This document shows, piece by piece, positions 15,008 through 23,272 of a stretch of DNA of 64,000 nt. The stretch is from Actinomycetes bacterium (GTDB taxonomy: Bacteria > Actinomycetota > Actinomycetes > Propionibacteriales > Propionibacteriaceae), in the NCBI GenBank assembly GCA_023443125.1, contig JAEZVO010000081.1, positions 1 through 64,000 of the forward strand. The letters are read 5' to 3'. Position 1 is the first letter of the stretch. Every line of letters starts with the position of its first letter. The position numbers and the translations under genes are program-made. Under the pieces are notes generated by a model. The model was not told the origin of the DNA, made no database searches, and worked only from the letters and a program-made list of their open reading frames with translations.

Positions 15008-16155
15008 TCGTCATGCATATCGACATGGATGCCTTCTACGCGTCGGTGGAGATCGCGCGCCATCCAGAGCTGGCGGCGGTGCCGATGTTCGTCGGAGGCG
15101 ACGGGCGCGGCGTGGTGTTATCGGCTAACTATCCGGCCCGGGCCTACGGCATCGGCGCCGGCATGCCGACGAGCAGAGCTAGGCGCTTGTGCCCGGCAGC
15201 CCACGTGGTTCCGCCCGATTTCGACCGCTACGAGCAGGTATCCAGCGGCATCAGAGAGATCTTCTGCACAATCACCGACCGTATGGAAATGGCCTCCATC
15301 GACGAGGCCTTCCTCGACCTCACGACGGCGATGCGCCGGCTGGGCGGCAACCCCGTCGCGGTGGGGGAGCGTATCCGCGCGCAGGTGATGGACGAGCAGT
15401 GTGTGCCTTGCTCGGTGGGCATCGGGCCCAACAAATTCGTCGCCAAACTCGCATCCAAGCAAGCCAAACCCGACGGGTTGCTGGCGGTGCAGCCGAATGA
15501 AGTTGTGGGCTTTCTGCACCCGCTTCCGGTGGAGGCCATCTGGGGCGTGGGTGAGGCGACGGCGAGCAAACTCCACCAGCTCGGCCTCGCTACCATCCGT
15601 GACGTCGCCATGACGAAACGCCAGACGCTGCAGCGGGCATTGGGTTCACAGGGGGCGCAACTCCTCGATCTCGCCTGGGGCCGCGACAAGCGCACCGTCA
15701 TCACGCGCGAGCCAGAAGAACACAGCGTCGGTGCGCAAGAGACCTTCCCCTTCGACACCGACGACGAACTCGCCGTCGAGACGGAAATCTTGCGCATGGC
15801 CGAGCGCACCGCGTCGAGAATGCGCGCACAGCAGATGGTGGGCGGTCAGATCACGCTGTCAGTGCGGTTCGCAGACTTCCAGACAGTAACCCGCACGGGA
15901 TCCATCCCTCCTACGGACGCTACCAACGCCATTTTCGCTGAAGCGATGCGGCTCTTTCGACGCTTGCATCTGCAGCGGGCGCGTATCCGTCGGGTGGGGG
16001 TGCGGATGGGGAAGCTCACACCGAAAGAAACTGCGTACGAGCAGCCAGCGCTGGGCGAACCGGAACGCGGATGGCGCGACGCCGAGGCCGCTATCGACAA
16101 GCTCACACTCCGGTTCGGGCCGAATGCAGTGCGCCGAGCCAGGCTTGCCAGATGA
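15004..16155 (+). CDS. dinB: Y-family DNA polymerase IV (DinB)
   Basis: This 383-residue protein has complete catalytic acids: Asp7 in HIDMDAFYASVE and Asp100/Glu101 in SIDEAF. The helix-hairpin-helix region (AIWGVGEATASKLHQLG) and little-finger domain follow. Because the acids are intact this is an active DinB-type polymerase, not the inactive ImuB that usually partners DnaE2. The ATG overlaps the dnaE2 stop. It would extend primers past lesions or misaligned ends during the damage response. There is no imuA-like gene in the operon; the next gene is on the opposite strand. Confidence 0.92.
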   Translation: MIVMHIDMDAFYASVEIARHPELAAVPMFVGGDGRGVVLSANYPARAYGIGAGMPTSRARRLCPAAHVVPPDFDRYEQVSSGIREIFCTITDRMEMASIDEAFLDLTTAMRRLGGNPVAVGERIRAQVMDEQCVPCSVGIGPNKFVAKLASKQAKPDGLLAVQPNEVVGFLHPLPVEAIWGVGEATASKLHQLGLATIRDVAMTKRQTLQRALGSQGAQLLDLAWGRDKRTVITREPEEHSVGAQETFPFDTDDELAVETEILRMAERTASRMRAQQMVGGQITLSVRFADFQTVTRTGSIPPTDATNAIFAEAMRLFRRLHLQRARIRRVGVRMGKLTPKETAYEQPALGEPERGWRDAEAAIDKLTLRFGPNAVRRARLAR

Positions 16156-16164
16156 ACGCAAGCG

Positions 16165-16590
16165 TTACGGCTGCTCGCCGCCCTCCTGGCGCTTCTTCCA
16201 GCGCTCCTCCAAGCGCTCCATGAAATCCTGGCTCGACGACGGCGCAGACGGCCGCGATGCAGCAGCGCTGCCGCCACCACCTGCGGTGCGATCACTGTGG
16301 CGCTGCGCTGGGTCTGGTTCGCCCTGCACGCGCTGCCAGGAATTGATGCCGACGACGGCTCCCGCCAGCATCACGGCAAACCCTGCGATGCTCACCGCTG
16401 GATGAATTTGGATGCCTCCGAGGAGCGCGGCAAGGCCGACGACGAACGCCAGCCCAGCGATTGCTGCGCGGCGACGGTGGATGCGCACTTGGCCGCGTCC
16501 GCTGAGCGTGTCAGCGAAACCCGGATCCTCAGCTTTGAGGGAAGCTTCAAGCTGCTCGAGAAGCTTGCGCTCCTGTTCGGATAGCTCCAT
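16165..16590 (-). CDS. DUF3040 membrane protein
   Basis: This 141-residue protein begins MELSEQERKLLEQLEASLKAEDPGFADTL in substance (read as two blocks: MELSEQERKLLEQLEASL and KAEDPGFADTLSG), the hallmark of DUF3040. Two membrane segments follow (about residues 45-85). The tail is charged and ends ERWKKRQEGGEQP. Such proteins are widespread near the division cluster in Actinomycetota, with unknown function. The start at 16590 has an AAGGAG site, and a longer in-frame opening is not used. It lies convergent with dinB and just downstream of the transglutaminase gene on the same strand. Confidence 0.85.
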   Translation of the reverse strand: MELSEQERKLLEQLEASLKAEDPGFADTLSGRGQVRIHRRRAAIAGLAFVVGLAALLGGIQIHPAVSIAGFAVMLAGAVVGINSWQRVQGEPDPAQRHSDRTAGGGGSAAASRPSAPSSSQDFMERLEERWKKRQEGGEQP

Positions 16591-16649
16591 GCACGACTCC
16601 TTGGGAGAGATGTACCGGTCATTGTATGCCGAGTTTGCGTCCGTACCAA

Positions 16650-18818
16650 TCAGCGCCATCGCCACAGTGAGCGTGGCCAGAACTTTCGCCACCACGGCAC
16701 GCTGCCCACCATGCTGCGACGCAGTGCAGCCACCTGCTGTGGCAGCTGGGTGACATCAGCGCCGTCACGCGAGAACGCAACACGTTCGACGGTGTCCGCC
16801 ACCTGAGTGAGGAGACTGCCGGAGGGCACCGAATCTGCCGCAGCTCGTGCGGCGGGGCCGGGCGACCCGTCGGGCCATGGCAATCCCGCGTCGGTGAATA
16901 TGGCGTGCACCTCGCGCCACGCGGCATCGGCCAACCCTCGCGGCTCCTGCCCTGCACGCAGGCGCCAACGGTGGATGCCCTCGCGGATAATCCAGGGCAG
17001 TGCGAGCAGCACCAGTACGCCCAGCACCCCAAGCAGCACGGGCAGCCAGGCGGAAGAAGAACTCGACGTCGGCACAGGAACGGGTTGCTCGGACGGCACG
17101 CCGGTAGGCGTCGGTGTTGGGGATGCATTTGAGCTTGGCGTCGGGTCAGCGGCAGCCGATGGCGATGGCGTCGGACTGGAGCTAGGGGAGGGCGACGGTG
17201 TTGGCGTGGCGGTCGAAGACGCGTCAGGGTCGGTGTAGGCCGGTGGCCCGGCCACCGATGGCGTGGGCTCAAACGGCACCCAGCCGAGCCCCTGGAAATA
17301 CAGCTCTGGCCACGCGTGCATGTTGTGTGAGGTCACCTGGAAGGCCCCGTCGTCCATTCGGCTTCCCGTGTTGAACCCCACCGCCATGCGGGAAGGGATC
17401 CCTTCGATACGCGCCATCGTCATCATCGCGGAGGCGAAATGGATGCAGTAGCCGTTGCGGTCTTCCAAGACAAACGACGAGATCACATCGAGCGAGGCCT
17501 GCTGGGGAGCCTCAATCGAGTAATTGAACTTGTCGCTGCGCAGGAACTTCTGGATGGCCTGCGCCTTTTGCCCGTCGGTGGTGGCCTTTCCCACCACCTG
17601 CTTCGTCAGCGCCACCACGCGCTTGTCGACATCCGGCACCGCGGTGGTGATGGGATCGGCGTCGGTGCCGGCGGTGGCATCGTCGAGGTCTTCCTTACTG
17701 GGATTCGGCACGACAGCGCGCGCGGAGTAGCTAAGCCCCACCGTCTCTTGGGTGCGATCCCTGCCGGTGGCGACGACTGACATTGTGGCGGGGTCATATG
17801 CCCAAGCACCGTGCGCGTCGAAACTGTCGACGGCGAACGGCACTGGCAAGTATTCAGAAGGCACATTGTCCATCTGCACATTGACGGTGACCTCCCGCCC
17901 CGGTGCCTCGTAGGCCTCTGCCAAGCCCTTGGTGCGCAGCTTCATCTGCGTCAAACCAGCACCGTTCGAGGTGAGGTCGGGCAACGCTACAGTGCGGAGG
18001 TAGACGGGTTCGCCGTCTGGCGTGCGATACGTCAGCACCGGGCGGTCCTCTGGCCGCAGCAGGTTCTTGTTGAGCTCCACCGTAGGGTCGCTCAAGCGGA
18101 TCGGACCAGAGCCCGAGCCTTGCCACGGCTGTTTCTCACCGAGCGGAACGAGCGGTTGGAGTGCGACGGCGCTCCCGATGGCCGCGACGGCGAGCACTGC
18201 TGCGAACACCGCGCGCGTGGCGTGGAATGCACCGGCTCGAGAAACGCCTGCGGCACGGTGCCCATTGCCGATGCTCGTCGCGGTCACCAGCACCAGCACG
18301 TAGGCGGCGGCGACAGCCGCGAAGATACCGAGCGTCAGCTCATCGTGGCTGGCGATGGCTGCCACGATGTAGCTGAGGAACAGCGGAGCGAAGGTCCACG
18401 ACGGCTGATCCAGCACCGTCGCGAGTAATTCCACGATCAGCTGTACGAGCAGTACCAGCAGCAGTACCAAGAACACGACGCCTGCACCGCCCTCGATGGG
18501 GGGCCTGGATTCGTTGATGACGGCGACCCCGGAGCGGCACAGTTCGGTGACTGCTGAGGGGAAGGGTACGTCGGGGGAGAGCGTGGTTGAGCGCCACAGC
18601 GCGAAGACCACAGCCGCCAACACTTGCAGCGTGTAGGTCAGTCCTCGTCCCAACGTCGTCAGCGCGCCGAGCACACCCACCACACCAACAGCGCCCACCG
18701 CGCCCGCGGCGACGACGATGTGCTCGTGGCCCGCGATGAGCGCGTTCATCGGCAAGATCGACGCCCACGCGGCGAGAGCGATCGCCACGGGCAGCAACAC
18801 GTTGTTTCGTTGGCTCAT
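16650..18818 (-). CDS. TgpA-type transmembrane transglutaminase-like protein (DUF3488/DUF4129)
   Basis: This 722-residue protein has an N-terminal block of about six membrane segments. The extracytoplasmic transglutaminase core contains NGYCIHFASAMMTMARIEG (catalytic Cys) and HNMHAWPELYFQGLGWVPFE (His and acidic partner). A low-complexity Pro/Ser/Thr linker, one more membrane segment and a cytoplasmic C-terminal domain follow. The layout matches TgpA-family proteins that act on extracellular substrates and always sit with DUF58 and MoxR genes. Start ATG at 18818 overlaps the DUF58 stop (ATGA), which rejects the longer opening. The third operon gene is the MoxR ATPase. Confidence 0.88.
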   Translation of the reverse strand: MSQRNNVLLPVAIALAAWASILPMNALIAGHEHIVVAAGAVGAVGVVGVLGALTTLGRGLTYTLQVLAAVVFALWRSTTLSPDVPFPSAVTELCRSGVAVINESRPPIEGGAGVVFLVLLLVLLVQLIVELLATVLDQPSWTFAPLFLSYIVAAIASHDELTLGIFAAVAAAYVLVLVTATSIGNGHRAAGVSRAGAFHATRAVFAAVLAVAAIGSAVALQPLVPLGEKQPWQGSGSGPIRLSDPTVELNKNLLRPEDRPVLTYRTPDGEPVYLRTVALPDLTSNGAGLTQMKLRTKGLAEAYEAPGREVTVNVQMDNVPSEYLPVPFAVDSFDAHGAWAYDPATMSVVATGRDRTQETVGLSYSARAVVPNPSKEDLDDATAGTDADPITTAVPDVDKRVVALTKQVVGKATTDGQKAQAIQKFLRSDKFNYSIEAPQQASLDVISSFVLEDRNGYCIHFASAMMTMARIEGIPSRMAVGFNTGSRMDDGAFQVTSHNMHAWPELYFQGLGWVPFEPTPSVAGPPAYTDPDASSTATPTPSPSPSSSPTPSPSAAADPTPSSNASPTPTPTGVPSEQPVPVPTSSSSSAWLPVLLGVLGVLVLLALPWIIREGIHRWRLRAGQEPRGLADAAWREVHAIFTDAGLPWPDGSPGPAARAAADSVPSGSLLTQVADTVERVAFSRDGADVTQLPQQVAALRRSMVGSVPWWRKFWPRSLWRWR

Positions 18819-20053
18819 GCGGCACTCCGCCTCGTCATGGCGCGTGCCCACGCCTTGGTGAAGGAAGCTTCAGGCTCGTACTGCTCCACAGCCCAACCAT
18901 GGCGCTGCAACAACTGCACGGCGTCGTGATGCTCCGACGACGGCTCACCCCAGGCGGCTGCGTCCATCAAGATCGCGATTGGCTTGGACATGCGTCGACC
19001 GATGGCTGTCAAGGTGGCGGCGTCGTGCACCGTGAGCAGCCCACCGAAGAACGCGAGGCTGCCGGTGGCGTCGAGCGACTCCGACTCCGCGAAAATCGCG
19101 CTCAGGTCGTGTTCGTCGGACGTGCCGGTATCCGTCATGGCGTCGATTACGGCCTGGCGCTGTGCTGGGCCCTTCAGTTGTCGGGGCTCGAAGATGGTTC
19201 CAGAACCGCCGGCGATGACGATGTGGTAGCGCTCGTCGGCAAGTTTCACGCCCACGCTCGTGGCGGCTGAAATGGCCCACTCGAGGCTCGACTGCGGGCC
19301 GGCACCGACGTGACTGGCTCGTCGGGTATCGGCGATGAGGAGCGCGGACGGGTCCCACGGATGCTCCTCAAGACGCACCATGAGCTCGCCCTGCTTGGCG
19401 GTCATGCGCCAGTGCACGCGACGGATGTCGTCGCCGTGGCGATGCTCGCGCACGAGCACGTCGTCTTGACCAGCGGCGCCCGTCAGATGCGGCGACGATT
19501 CTCCCGTTGCGCCTACACCCATGCCTCGCATCGCGTCCATCAGCGGCCAGATTTTCGGCGTGACGCGCAACAGCGTCGGCTCGCCGCGGGGGCGGACGAT
19601 CGCCACGGCGAGTCCCAACGGATCTCCTGCCCGCGCCTTCAACGGCCCGACGAGGAACCGCCCGCGCTGCTCCGATTCAATCCGGTAGCGGACGGCTTGA
19701 TCCCACCGCCCGAACGCGCGCATCACCGAGAATTTCGCGCCACCTCCGAGCGGCTCGGGCGCCAGATCGTAGAGCTCCAGCGTCGTTGCCGCCAATGGTC
19801 TGGTATTGCGCAGGCGCACCACCGCCTCGGCAGATTCTTCGACGCTGACCTGCGCCGGGTGGATCGTGCGTGAAAACTCAAGCTTGGGGTGCAGGAGCAA
19901 CACCATGACAAGGCTCAGTAGTGGCAAGACAAGCAGGAATAGCCCGACCCACACCAGGTCGGGCTCACCGACGGCTGCCGCCGCGGCTACCAGCACCGCG
20001 CCCACGAGCAACAGCATCCAGCCGCGCAGCGTCGGCCTCGCACCACGAAGCAA
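18815..20053 (-). CDS. DUF58 (von Willebrand-like) protein
   Basis: This 412-residue protein has two adjacent N-terminal membrane segments (MLLLVGAVLVAAAAAVG and LFLLVLPLLSLVMVLLLH), a beta-rich region with ALTLELYDLAP-type strands, and the conserved DUF58 block: LVREHRHGDDIRRVHWRMTA then EHPWDPSALLIADTR. DUF58 proteins have a vWA-like domain and work with MoxR ATPases and transglutaminase-like proteins, probably in assembly or activation of a membrane complex. It begins 6 bp after the moxR stop and overlaps the next gene. It belongs to a three-gene minus-strand operon diverging from mraZ. Confidence 0.87.
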   Translation of the reverse strand: MLRGARPTLRGWMLLLVGAVLVAAAAAVGEPDLVWVGLFLLVLPLLSLVMVLLLHPKLEFSRTIHPAQVSVEESAEAVVRLRNTRPLAATTLELYDLAPEPLGGGAKFSVMRAFGRWDQAVRYRIESEQRGRFLVGPLKARAGDPLGLAVAIVRPRGEPTLLRVTPKIWPLMDAMRGMGVGATGESSPHLTGAAGQDDVLVREHRHGDDIRRVHWRMTAKQGELMVRLEEHPWDPSALLIADTRRASHVGAGPQSSLEWAISAATSVGVKLADERYHIVIAGGSGTIFEPRQLKGPAQRQAVIDAMTDTGTSDEHDLSAIFAESESLDATGSLAFFGGLLTVHDAATLTAIGRRMSKPIAILMDAAAWGEPSSEHHDAVQLLQRHGWAVEQYEPEASFTKAWARAMTRRSAA

Positions 20054-20059
20054 GGGGAG

Positions 20060-21016
20060 TCAGCCTCTCCTGGGGGCCGGGACAGAGCGCACCACATCAG
20101 CGATGATCGCGTCGGCAGGGCGTTCAGCGATCTGCGCTTCGACGGTGATGATGACCCGGTGTGCCATGACCTCCACGGCGAGCGCCTGGACGTCCTCGGG
20201 AATCACGTAGTCGCGCCCGGCGAGTGCAGCCTCCACCCGCGCCACCTGCATGAGGTGCAGGGATGCACGAGGGCTCGCGCCGAGGCGAAGGTCGGGGTGG
20301 TTTCGCGTCGCTTCGACGATGCTCACAATGTAGTCGGCGATGATGGGCGCGACGTAGATGCCCTCGAGTGCGCGCGTCGCCTGGTTCACCTGCTCCACCG
20401 ACGTGACGGCGTTGACCTTGGCGAGCTGATCGCCACTTGCCCGCGCCAGCAGCATGGCCGATTCCGACTCTTTGCTGGGGTATCCCATCTGGATACGCGC
20501 CATGAAGCGGTCACGCTGGGCCTCAGGGAGGGGATAGGTGCCCTCCATCTCGATGGGGTTCTGGGTGGCGATCACCATGAACGGCTGACTGAGATGGTGG
20601 GTGCGCCCGTCGGCGGACACTTGCTGCTCCGCCATGGCCTCTAGCAACGCCGACTGGGTTTTGGGGGAGGCCCGGTTGATCTCGTCACCCAAGACGATGT
20701 TGGCGAAAATACCGCCTGGCTTGAACTCGAACTCGCGGGTCTGCTGGTTGAACACAGAGACGCCCGTCACGTCGGCGGGTAGCAGATCGGGCGTGAATTG
20801 GATGCGCTTCACGTCGCCCGCGATGGAGCGTCCAAGGGCTTTCGCGAGCACGGTTTTTCCGACGCCGGGAACGTCTTCGATGAGGAGATGGCCGCCGGCC
20901 AGGAGCACGCTTACCGCGGTGCGGATCTGACGTGGCTTGCCTTCAATCACGCGGGCCATCTCGGTGCTGACCGCGTTAGCCAGCTGCGCAACCGCGGCGA
21001 TGTTCGGTGCATTCAC
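20060..21016 (-). CDS. MoxR-family AAA+ ATPase
   Basis: This 318-residue protein has Walker A IEDVPGVGKTVLAKALG, Walker B VLGDEINRASPKTQSALLEAM, sensor 1 MVIATQNPIEMEGTYPLPEAQ and the C-terminal lid. It is of the MoxR class: a chaperone-like ATPase coupled with DUF58/vWA proteins. The start chosen is the GTG at 21016 (VNAPNIAAVAQLANAV), giving the usual length, with a GGAGA site upstream. The longer open frame to 21505 reads back through mraZ and is not credible. It heads the moxR-DUF58-tgpA operon and is divergent from the dcw cluster, so this operon and mraZ share the 21017-21205 spacer. Confidence 0.9.
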   Translation of the reverse strand: MNAPNIAAVAQLANAVSTEMARVIEGKPRQIRTAVSVLLAGGHLLIEDVPGVGKTVLAKALGRSIAGDVKRIQFTPDLLPADVTGVSVFNQQTREFEFKPGGIFANIVLGDEINRASPKTQSALLEAMAEQQVSADGRTHHLSQPFMVIATQNPIEMEGTYPLPEAQRDRFMARIQMGYPSKESESAMLLARASGDQLAKVNAVTSVEQVNQATRALEGIYVAPIIADYIVSIVEATRNHPDLRLGASPRASLHLMQVARVEAALAGRDYVIPEDVQALAVEVMAHRVIITVEAQIAERPADAIIADVVRSVPAPRRG

Positions 21017-21142
21017 TTCGGGCAGGTCTCCTGTCGGAATCGGTGATGTCGCGCTAAGCGTACTGGCCTCATGGGCATGCCCAGAACTCAGCGATCTCGG
21101 TTCGGGGAGGAACACGCCCAATATGGGGAGAATGGTGGTGAG

Positions 21143-21170
21143 AAGTGGGGTAAAGTGGGGGCAAGTGGAG
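21143..21170 (+). promoter_or_regulatory. MraZ operator: three 10-bp-spaced AAGTGG repeats
   Basis: AAGTGGGG occurs at 21143-21150 and 21153-21160, and AAGTGGAG at 21163-21170, a direct repeat with a 10-bp period. Repeats of this kind upstream of mraZ are the known binding site of MraZ, which represses its own cluster. The site ends 35 bp before the mraZ start codon, so it lies in the promoter or leader. Confidence 0.8.
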
Positions 21171-21205
21171 CGGACTGGGTCCGAATTGGAGGAAGGAGGT
21201 GCCCG

Positions 21206-21637
21206 ATGTTCCTCGGTACGTACACGCCGAAGCTGGACGAGAAGGGGCGCCTCATCCTGCCCGCGAAATTCCGCGACGACTTCGCCGACGGCTGCGTCGT
21301 CACCCGAACACAAGAGCACGCGCTGGCCGTCTACACCGCTCGTGCGTTTGAACAGTTGATGGAGCCGGTCTCGTCGGCTCCGACGACGGTGAAGCAGGTG
21401 CGCGACTACCAGCGCATGCTCGCCGCCGGCGCCAGCTTCGAAATCCCCGACAAGCAAGGGCGGGTCACCATCCCGCAGGTACTGCGTAACTACGCCGGGC
21501 TGCACCGCGACGTCGTCGTGATCGGTGCCGGCACCCGCGCCGAAATCTGGGACGCCGAGCGCTGGGCCCAGTACTCCAAGGCCAGCGAGGCTGGCTTCTC
21601 CGAGCTCGATGAGGAATTCATGCCTCCACCGCCGTGA
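21206..21637 (+). CDS. mraZ: Transcriptional regulator MraZ
   Basis: This 143-residue protein carries two AbrB-like halves: MFLGTYTPKLDEKGRLILPA, with the DXXXR-type motif DEKGR, and FEIPDKQGRVTIPQVLRNY with DKQGR. MraZ binds the GTGG-type repeats upstream and controls the division and cell-wall cluster. The start is the ATG after a very strong GGAGGAAGGAGGT site; the longer in-frame opening back to 21071 is rejected. It is the first gene of the dcw cluster. Confidence 0.96.
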   Translation: MFLGTYTPKLDEKGRLILPAKFRDDFADGCVVTRTQEHALAVYTARAFEQLMEPVSSAPTTVKQVRDYQRMLAAGASFEIPDKQGRVTIPQVLRNYAGLHRDVVVIGAGTRAEIWDAERWAQYSKASEAGFSELDEEFMPPPP

Positions 21638-21654
21638 CCTGCTCCCCGGTGCTC

Positions 21655-21706
21655 GTCCGGCTGGCTCCCTGACTCTTCTTCCCCGTTGTCAGGTCGCCAG
21701 GCGGAC
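21655..21706 (+). ncRNA. mraW-type RNA motif (leader hairpin of rsmH)
   Basis: Between mraZ and rsmH the arms 21655-21673 and 21688-21706 form a long interrupted stem (GTCCGG-CTGG with CCAG-GCGGAC, then CTGAC with GTCAG). They enclose a pyrimidine-rich loop, TCTTCTTCCCCGTT. The position and the C-rich loop agree with the mraW RNA motif described by comparative genomics upstream of mraW in Actinobacteria. Its function is unknown; it is thought to be a cis-acting leader element. Assignment is by recall of the motif, not by covariance search. Confidence 0.6.
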
Positions 21707-21776
21707 GGGGACCAGGGGGCAGGACGCAGCACAACAATGCGCAACTGCACGTCAATCACATTGGAAGGGTCGAGAG

Positions 21777-22715
21777 ATGGACGTACACGTGCCGGTCATG
21801 CGGGACCGCATCGTTGACGTCCTCTCTGCGTCCCTGCAGCACCCCGAGGCGGTGTACGTCGACGGCACACTCGGCCTTGGTGGGCACGCCAAGGCGATGC
21901 TGGCGGCCAACCCCAACGCGCGACTGATCGGCATCGACCGCGACACCGACGCCCTCCAGGTCGCCGCGGAGCGCTTGGCGGAGTACGAGGATCGAATCAC
22001 CCTCGTCCACGCCGTCTACGACGAGCTGCCCGACGTGCTTGCCAGCCTCGGACTCACGCGCGTCGATGCAATCTTGCTCGACCTCGGACTGTCGTCGCTG
22101 CAAATTGATCGGGAAGCACGCGGCTTCACGTACCGCGTCGATGCTCCGCTGGATATGCGTATGAATCAGCAGGAGGGTGAAACAGCCGCCGACGTGCTGA
22201 ACACCTACGACGTGGCCGACCTCGCGCGCATCCTCAAGCGATACGGCGAGGAGCGTTTCGCGGATCGCATTGCGCGAGCCATCGTCGAGGCTCGCCCATT
22301 CGAGACCTCGGCCCAGCTCGTGCGTGTCATCAGCGACGCCATCCCCGCGGCGGCCCGGTACTCGGGTGGGCACCCCGCCAAGCGCACGTTTCAGGCGTTA
22401 CGCATCGAGGTGAACCACGAACTCGACGCGCTGGAAGGCGTTCTGCCTGCGGCGGTGCACGCGCTCGCTGTTGGCGGGCAGATCGCGGTGTTGAGCTATC
22501 ACTCGCTGGAAGATCGCCTCGTCAAGCGCGTGTTCGCGCAGGCGTCGAGCGACAGTGCGCCGCGCAACCTTCCCGTCGTACCGGAACACATGCGAGCGGA
22601 GTTCACGCTCGTCACCAAGGGCGCCGAGCGCCCTGAGCAAAGCGAAATTGATGCTAACTCGCGGGCCGCCTCGGCACGGCTGCGGATCGCCAAGAGGGTC
22701 AGGGAGCGTTCATGA
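21777..22715 (+). CDS. rsmH: 16S rRNA (cytosine-N4)-methyltransferase RsmH
   Basis: This 312-residue SAM-dependent enzyme methylates N4 of C1402 in 16S rRNA. Motif I reads VDGTLGLGGHAKAML. Later conserved parts include LDLGLSSLQID, DMRMNQQ and the C-terminal HPAKRTFQALRIEVNHELD with SYHSLEDRLVKRVF. The start MDVHVPVM is the usual N-terminus. It lies 139 bp after mraZ, with the leader hairpin between, and its stop overlaps the ftsL start (ATGA). Confidence 0.96.
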   Translation: MDVHVPVMRDRIVDVLSASLQHPEAVYVDGTLGLGGHAKAMLAANPNARLIGIDRDTDALQVAAERLAEYEDRITLVHAVYDELPDVLASLGLTRVDAILLDLGLSSLQIDREARGFTYRVDAPLDMRMNQQEGETAADVLNTYDVADLARILKRYGEERFADRIARAIVEARPFETSAQLVRVISDAIPAAARYSGGHPAKRTFQALRIEVNHELDALEGVLPAAVHALAVGGQIAVLSYHSLEDRLVKRVFAQASSDSAPRNLPVVPEHMRAEFTLVTKGAERPEQSEIDANSRAASARLRIAKRVRERS

Positions 22716-23272
22716 GCGGAACAACCACCAAAGGAACTATTTCGACGGTCAGGTTCGCCCTGATCATCGTCGCCATCATTGGGTTGGGCCTCGCAGGTGT
22801 CCTCGTCGTGACGACATCGATCGGTGCCCAGGCCAACGAGCTCACCAAGTTGCAGAGCGAGGCGAAGAAGCTCGAGTACGAATCGGCGTCGCTGCGCACG
22901 CAACTCGAGGGGCTGTCCAGCACAGGTTCCCTGGCGATGCGGGCGAGCGAGCTCAACATGGTGCCCAACCCGTACCCCGCGTTCGTCATGCTGGATTCGG
23001 GCAAGGTGCTTGGCGAACCGACGAAGGTGCGCGGCAACGAATTCCCGGAGCTGCGCGGGCAGAAGCCGCAGCCGACGCCCACGCCGTCGCCCTCGCCGAG
23101 CCCGGTGGTGACCCCGTCGCCTGTGCCGCCGACGCCGAAGCCGGAGGAGCCCAGTGAACGCCCCGAGGACGTCGTCGCTGCACAACAGCCGGCGGCGCCT
23201 CAGCCGTCGGCGTCACCCGCGCCGAGCGCAGCTCCCACACCTCAGCCCTCGAACAACCCTGGAGGCGAATGA
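22712..23272 (+). CDS. ftsL: FtsL-like divisome protein
   Basis: This 186-residue bitopic protein has a short cytoplasmic part, one membrane helix (about residues 13-35: FALIIVAIIGLGLAGVLVV), an extracytoplasmic coiled-coil (about 40-80: ELTKLQSEAKKLEYESASL) and a long Pro/Thr/Ser-rich tail. Position between rsmH and ftsI and the topology identify FtsL, the partner of the FtsQ/DivIC-FtsWI complex. The tail of about 80 residues, with runs of PTPTP and PSPSP type, is longer than in model FtsL proteins. The stop overlaps the ftsI start. Confidence 0.85.
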   Translation: MSGTTTKGTISTVRFALIIVAIIGLGLAGVLVVTTSIGAQANELTKLQSEAKKLEYESASLRTQLEGLSSTGSLAMRASELNMVPNPYPAFVMLDSGKVLGEPTKVRGNEFPELRGQKPQPTPTPSPSPSPVVTPSPVPPTPKPEEPSERPEDVVAAQQPAAPQPSASPAPSAAPTPQPSNNPGGE

